In this document: piece by piece, positions 60,052-64,000 of the stretch
Layout of the letters: each line of letters begins with the position of its first letter
Position numbering within the stretch: position 1 is the first letter of the stretch
NCBI GenBank assembly: GCA_014529385.2
Contig: CM043968.1
Span: 25,095,013 to 25,159,012 of the forward strand
Length of the DNA stretch: 64,000 bases
Source: Adiantum capillus-veneris
Lineage: Eukaryota > Streptophyta > Polypodiopsida > Polypodiales > Pteridaceae
Direction of reading: 5' to 3'
Position numbers and translations under genes: made by a program
The notes under the pieces: generated by a model
The model's input: the letters and a program-made list of their open reading frames with translations, nothing else
Told to the model about the DNA's origin: nothing
The model's database searches: none

Positions 60052-61879
60052 GTGTGTCGTTCATGGAAGTCTTGAAGCCATGAGCAAGAGGTACGAGCAG
60101 GCCAGTCGGGTGATCACCCACTTGTATAGGGAAGAAGGTGAAAGGGAACAGCATGGCGGGCTGCAAGAACGGTTGCTTGCACACACATGGTGGGGTGTTG
60201 ACCTGCACAAAATTTTGCATGACTGGGTTCGTTGGGAGCGCCTCCTCATGGGCAAAAAATCACGATGCAGCGTTGTCAGTAGCCGAAGCCAAGATGGCGC
60301 GCTCTCTCCCTCTTTCTTCTCCTGCGCAAGCGGCCGCTACCATCGCTACTACAGGGAATTGTTTTTTTTTTTTGTTGGCCTTCACACTTGGCCAAGGGCT
60401 AAGGACTTTGTGATTTAAGTGATTAAGCACCCATTCCCCCATGATGCTTTCGAGCTGGTTGGGAGCAGGGGCTTCAGATTGCACGAGCATCCCTTCAACA
60501 ATTTTTTTGGTTCTTTGGACAGGATTGCCTTGGATTCGACACACCATCTCAGCTCCACGATTGTCGCAATTTTGACAAGGCATCAACTTGTCAAGGCATG
60601 CAATCAACATGATATCTACAACACTCATTTGAACGGGAAGGAATTAGCATCATGCCAACGGCAAGCAACAATCGGCACAACATGCAAGGCTGCAAATAAG
60701 TTACAAGACTTTGGCTAAGCACGAAGAGAAGATTGGTAGCCACAGCCTCAAGCATGGTTACTGGCACGACCATTTTTTATGGCATGGCACGATTGCTACC
60801 GATAGAAAATTCAAGCTGAAGGTACATTTTGTTCATCAAATTCAGATAGTTAGTGCCTGTTGAAATTTTATACTTTCCATATGGAGTGCTACTCGACACG
60901 ATCGGGAAACGCCAATCTCAATTGGACACAAGGTCGTATATGGGTGTCTCATCCATGCAAGGACCATAAGATCAAAGAACAGATCCATATGTGGCTACTC
61001 ATGATGACAATAGAATATGACTCCTATGAAACTATTCACAAGCAAGGCTTGTGTAGCCAAAGAGGCTAGAACAAGGTTAGAAATTCTTTGATTTATTTAT
61101 AGGCTAATTTGATCTAGAGCTTTTTGCAAAAGATAGCACCGCTATATCTACAAGCCGTTGCTGACATTTCCAAGTTTGGGCATGTACCTTTAACTTGGTT
61201 TGGATACATGCATGGCATGTCATCATATCTAGATTAAGGAGCAAGGCTCCATACAGGCATACTTGAAAACCTGCATCCTCCTCAATTGGCAAGTATAGGC
61301 AAGACTTTTCACGTGTAAGTAAAGGTATTTGGCAGGGCCGACTAGTGATGGCAATTCCAGAATCTGGCAGACATTTTTGTTTGGATTTAAATTCTGGCTA
61401 GGGCATGGATCCTCGGCAACATGTTTTTGCACTTACGTGATCACGACAATAGTTCTTGGCGTCGCACATATTCTACATCTACGAGACATTCTGCATCAAC
61501 ATTATATCAAAAGGGCTATGAGTCTGCCACTAAGGACGATTGAAATTTACGAAGCAAGTCAGTACGTAAGTTACTCTTTACAACTTTGAACTAAGCTTGC
61601 ACCAATTTTTATCATGCACACTTGACAAGCAAAGGTTGCTTAGGTTAAGCAGAGCTTGACCACGGGATAACTACTTTTTCTACTCTATTCACTCACATTA
61701 TTGATAAATCTAAGGATTATCAATATGAACTATGAATCGGTAAGGCCCGTCTTTCAAGACAGTTTGACAAGGTTGATTCTCTTTTGTTTTAACATACATA
61801 CTTGTTTGCTATGAGAATTCAGGCACTTTCGGGTCTATCTCCTAAAAGCTTCCCACGTTTGAAATATGCTAGTAGCATA
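59777..61879. other. no gene recognised; one PBS-like site
   Basis: At about 59936 the plus strand reads tggtatcaaagc, a Met-tRNA-type PBS, but no LTR end was confirmed upstream. Downstream ORFs (for example 59990-60418) are partly low-complexity from a (CT)n tract at 60013-60050 and carry no domain I recognise. Possibly the leader of a degraded or non-autonomous LTR element. Confidence 0.35.
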
Positions 61880-62110
61880 CACTACAACAAAAAAAAAGGT
61901 GTCATCGACATATATATCGACGCTTAACATCGCTATCTGCGTCCTTGTAAAACTGACAAAATCTGTGTCGATATATGCGTGGAAAGGATTTATTTGCGAC
62001 GCAGATATAGACGCAGTTATAGACGTAGATAGCGACGCAGATATAGACGGAAATATAGACGCATATATAGACGACCATAACAGAAAAAAAAATTCTTGGG
62101 CAGAGGACAA
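61880..62110. mobile_element. CACTA-type transposon end with 12-bp subterminal repeats
   Basis: CACTACAACAAAAA at 61880 matches the terminal inverted repeat of plant CACTA (En/Spm) elements. It is followed at 61998-62074 by six 12-bp units of the form GACGCAGATATA (variants gttata, gatagc, gaaata), typical of subterminal repeats bound by the transposase. The opposite TAGTG end was not found, so the element probably continues past the right edge. Confidence 0.55.
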
Positions 62111-62346
62111 GTAGCCTGGCCTGTGCCCAGTGAAAAGATGGACACAGCCACAACCAGACTTCATGCCCTCTGCCCAAGAAAGCGAGCAACACCAAAATCA
62201 ACTGTGATCCGGTAAAAATTTCGGCAGAGTTCCCTTCGTTTTTACATAAACTTTTCAAAAAAAACCATATCATGTATACGCCTCCTACACGCTATCCATG
62301 TAGGATCTCACATGAGATTTAAGGCCAATGAAAGAAATGAAATGAA

Positions 62347-62663
62347 CTTTGCACAAAACCATAACCGTACCAACTAAAAAACATAACCATAACGAACTTA
62401 ATTTGTGCAAAACCATAACCAAATTAAAACCATAACCGGCCATAACCATATTGATCAAAACCATAATGCAGATAATCATAACCATAAACAAAACAATAAC
62501 CATAAGCATAACCAAAAATTTAAACATAACCATAAACAAAACAATAACCATAACCATGTCTATACAAGAATAGGAGAAATAACCATGTCTATACAATGAC
62601 AATGACAATAACCATAACCATAAGGGAAACAATAGCTGTCTGAACAATAACCATAACCATATA
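62347..62663. repeat. degenerate hexamer array, CATAAC-type
   Basis: Dozens of (ac)cataa units in irregular runs, broken by short unique phrases. Two separate passages read aaccatgtctatacaa. Compatible with an old subterminal repeat region of the CACTA element. Confidence 0.75.
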
Positions 62664-62845
62664 TGTCTATACAAAAAAGAGACTCAGAAGCGTGTCTGTG
62701 TTTCACAAAGCATATATATGAAATCCACTAATGACTAGGCGTCACAACCTACACATAGGACAAGTCACAAATTAGTATTGATGTACTTCACATATACTTA
62801 TTTAATTAAATCAACTCACACATATCAACGTCTCACCTCAATCGA

Positions 62846-63658
62846 TCAGCAAGACTCTAAGGCCTCCCAGTCTACAGGCTCTTCTGAAGCATCAAGATCA
62901 TTCAATACTTCATAGATACCTCTGCGATATCCATCTATCTCCTCTTGGCGTGTCGGGGCTCGATGCATCGCAAGATTCTGCGTTTATACAAAAATCAAAG
63001 TAATAAGAATACATGATTCATCACGTTTAAAAAAATGCCATAGGTAGGATTGGATTGGAAACTCACAAACTCATAGCGAAAGGTGTCGAACCCTCCGTGC
63101 CAAGATGAGATGTCCCCCTGGTCATCTGTCGTATCTGCGCGGCCTGACACTGCTGTCTGAACCGCGTGCCGGATGTCCGCTCATCCTCCCTGATCTGCTA
63201 CCGCGTCTCGTGTGGGATGCCCGAAGGCTTCGGCGAGCCGGACCTGAAAGCCTGCCGAGCTGCATCTCGTCTATGTTTCACGGTGTCCCTGCAACACCTT
63301 TGATCCACCTCCTTGGAACAGCCTTTGAACCTGGAGTAGGCTGGTACTCTCTCATGATGGTCTCCACTGTATAACTGACTTTTTCCTCATCCTGGTCAGG
63401 CCAAGGCGTCAGAATGCTGGTCGAAAACTGCAGCTCCATGAGCTGGCGAATCCGTTGTCCCATCTCAGTCCCGACTCTATCCATCTCAGTCCCGACGTCT
63501 CATCCGCTGTATCGTAGATTCTGTACGGTTTCTCTAGCAAACTCTCTGTACTTGTGAACATGCTCATTACATATCCTACACTTGCGCATGATTTGATACT
63601 TGCAGAGCGTGCACGAGCATGCAATCTTTTCCTCCATGTTAATTGATGACGTTTCCAT
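62846..63658 (-). pseudogene. partly readable multi-exon gene, possibly CACTA-encoded
   Basis: The last exon is 62977-62846 (43 residues and a stop). It opens NLAMHRAPTRQEEIDGYRRG and is preceded by a good acceptor (aaacgcag); it joins in phase to an upstream segment ending DTFRYEF with donor gtgagt (exon end at 63067). Further upstream one frame from an ATG at about 63636 reads IACSCTLCKYQ and KCRICNEHVHKY, a Cys/His cluster loosely like the transposase-associated domain of CACTA transposases. It then has one TGA and a coding-like stretch RQLMELQFSTSILTPWPDQD. A 26-bp duplication (catctcagtcccgac twice, near 63463 and 63483) is included. The exon structure between 63067 and 63300 is unresolved. 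Identity is tentative. Confidence 0.35.
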
Positions 63659-64000
63659 CTACAATGATTATGAATGTTGTTTTAATATATATATATACTC
63701 CTCACAATGTAAACTACCTTGCATTCTCTAGTCTTGCCCAATCTCCGTACACCTCGGTCCAGATGTGTACAGAGATCAGGACCACCGGGTCAAAATCTCG
63801 TTTTTATTGGTCAAATCCTATATGGGTAGACACATACGTGCACTCCTAGGTGTACATGGCAATGCATTAGCGGGCAAAACCCCTTTGCCTCTTTTAGTTC
63901 CATAGTTTCTTCTAGAGGGAGAGAGAGAGAGAGAGATAGAGAGAGTTTCTGTCCTTTTCACACAATTGGTCAGCCAACCTAACTCTTTCACTCTCTCTTT
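63659..64000. other. upstream region of the minus-strand unknown gene
   Basis: The minus strand reads an exon-like stretch (DPVVLISVHIWTEVYGDWAR, ending at about 63718 with donor gtagtt), but its phase does not match the Cys/His frame downstream. A short (GA)n lies at 63919-63946. Confidence 0.3.

Noticed and set aside
61866-62114. ORF with DADID/DVDSD repeats resembling a Ca-binding acidic repeat protein
   Set aside because: It is the in-frame reading of a 12-bp minisatellite next to a CACTA end; no start context or flanking domain.
62347-62663. CATAAC-type array as interstitial telomere repeat
   Set aside because: Plant telomere repeat is CCCTAAA and green-algal or other variants keep a run of C; these units have the wrong composition and are highly irregular.

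Overview
The window is a repeat-dominated stretch of nuclear DNA from a land plant with a large genome. It is AT-rich, full of long uninterrupted (GT)n, (GA)n and (TA)n tracts, and packed with nested remains of Ty3/gypsy and Ty1/copia LTR elements, LINE fragments, MITEs, a CACTA-type end and a large Helitron. The Helitron carries a C-terminal endonuclease domain and the microsatellite load is very heavy. Both fit a seed-free plant such as a fern better than a typical angiosperm, but that is inference; no species-diagnostic gene was seen. No rRNA, tRNA, CRISPR or prokaryotic-type operon was found.

Layout. 0.1-3.5 kb: minus-strand end of a gypsy-type LTR element (TATA, LTR end, PBS, a leader carrying four copies of a 20-nt palindrome, two gag-like frames). 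3.5-5.1 kb: nothing recognised. 5.1-9.9 kb: decayed minus-strand Ty3/gypsy element (gag, protease, RT, RNase H, integrase), with a Met-tRNA-type PBS at 9858-9869. 9.9-11.4 kb: probably its LTR and flank, with a 45-bp tandem repeat. 11.4-27.8 kb: a tandem segmental duplication (unit A from 11369, unit B from 18812). Each unit holds a LINE C-terminal remnant, compound microsatellites, a hairpin-rich repeat (R) and a truncated copia element. 27.8-29.5 kb: the unduplicated rest of the copia element (gag, PBS, 228-bp LTR). 29.5-41 kb: dispersed repeats, two Helitron-type 5' ends and more than a dozen microsatellites.

41.5-50.4 kb: the coding part of a large plus-strand Helitron. It has a spliced, apparently intact OB-fold/RPA-like single-strand-binding gene of up to five exons, then a long decayed gene with an N-terminal zinc region, Rep (HUH and two-Tyr motifs), a Pif1-family helicase and an endonuclease/exonuclease/phosphatase domain. 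50.4-53.5 kb: tandem and dispersed repeats. 53.56-55.01 kb: the only ordinary host gene recognised, a three-exon minus-strand J-domain protein resembling chloroplast DnaJ 8. No single exon is long and it is easily missed. 55-64 kb: a MITE pair, a solo LTR, a poly-G tract growing at a MITE end, a CACTA-type terminus with 12-bp subterminal repeats, and a partly readable minus-strand multi-exon gene that may belong to the CACTA element.

How the parts relate. The Helitron genes would act together: RPA-like protein on single-stranded DNA, and Rep-helicase-endonuclease for rolling-circle transposition. The retroelement pieces are non-functional because of stop codons, frameshifts and deletions, including loss of the RT catalytic core. 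The J8-like gene has intact splice sites and frame, and repeats have colonised its second intron.
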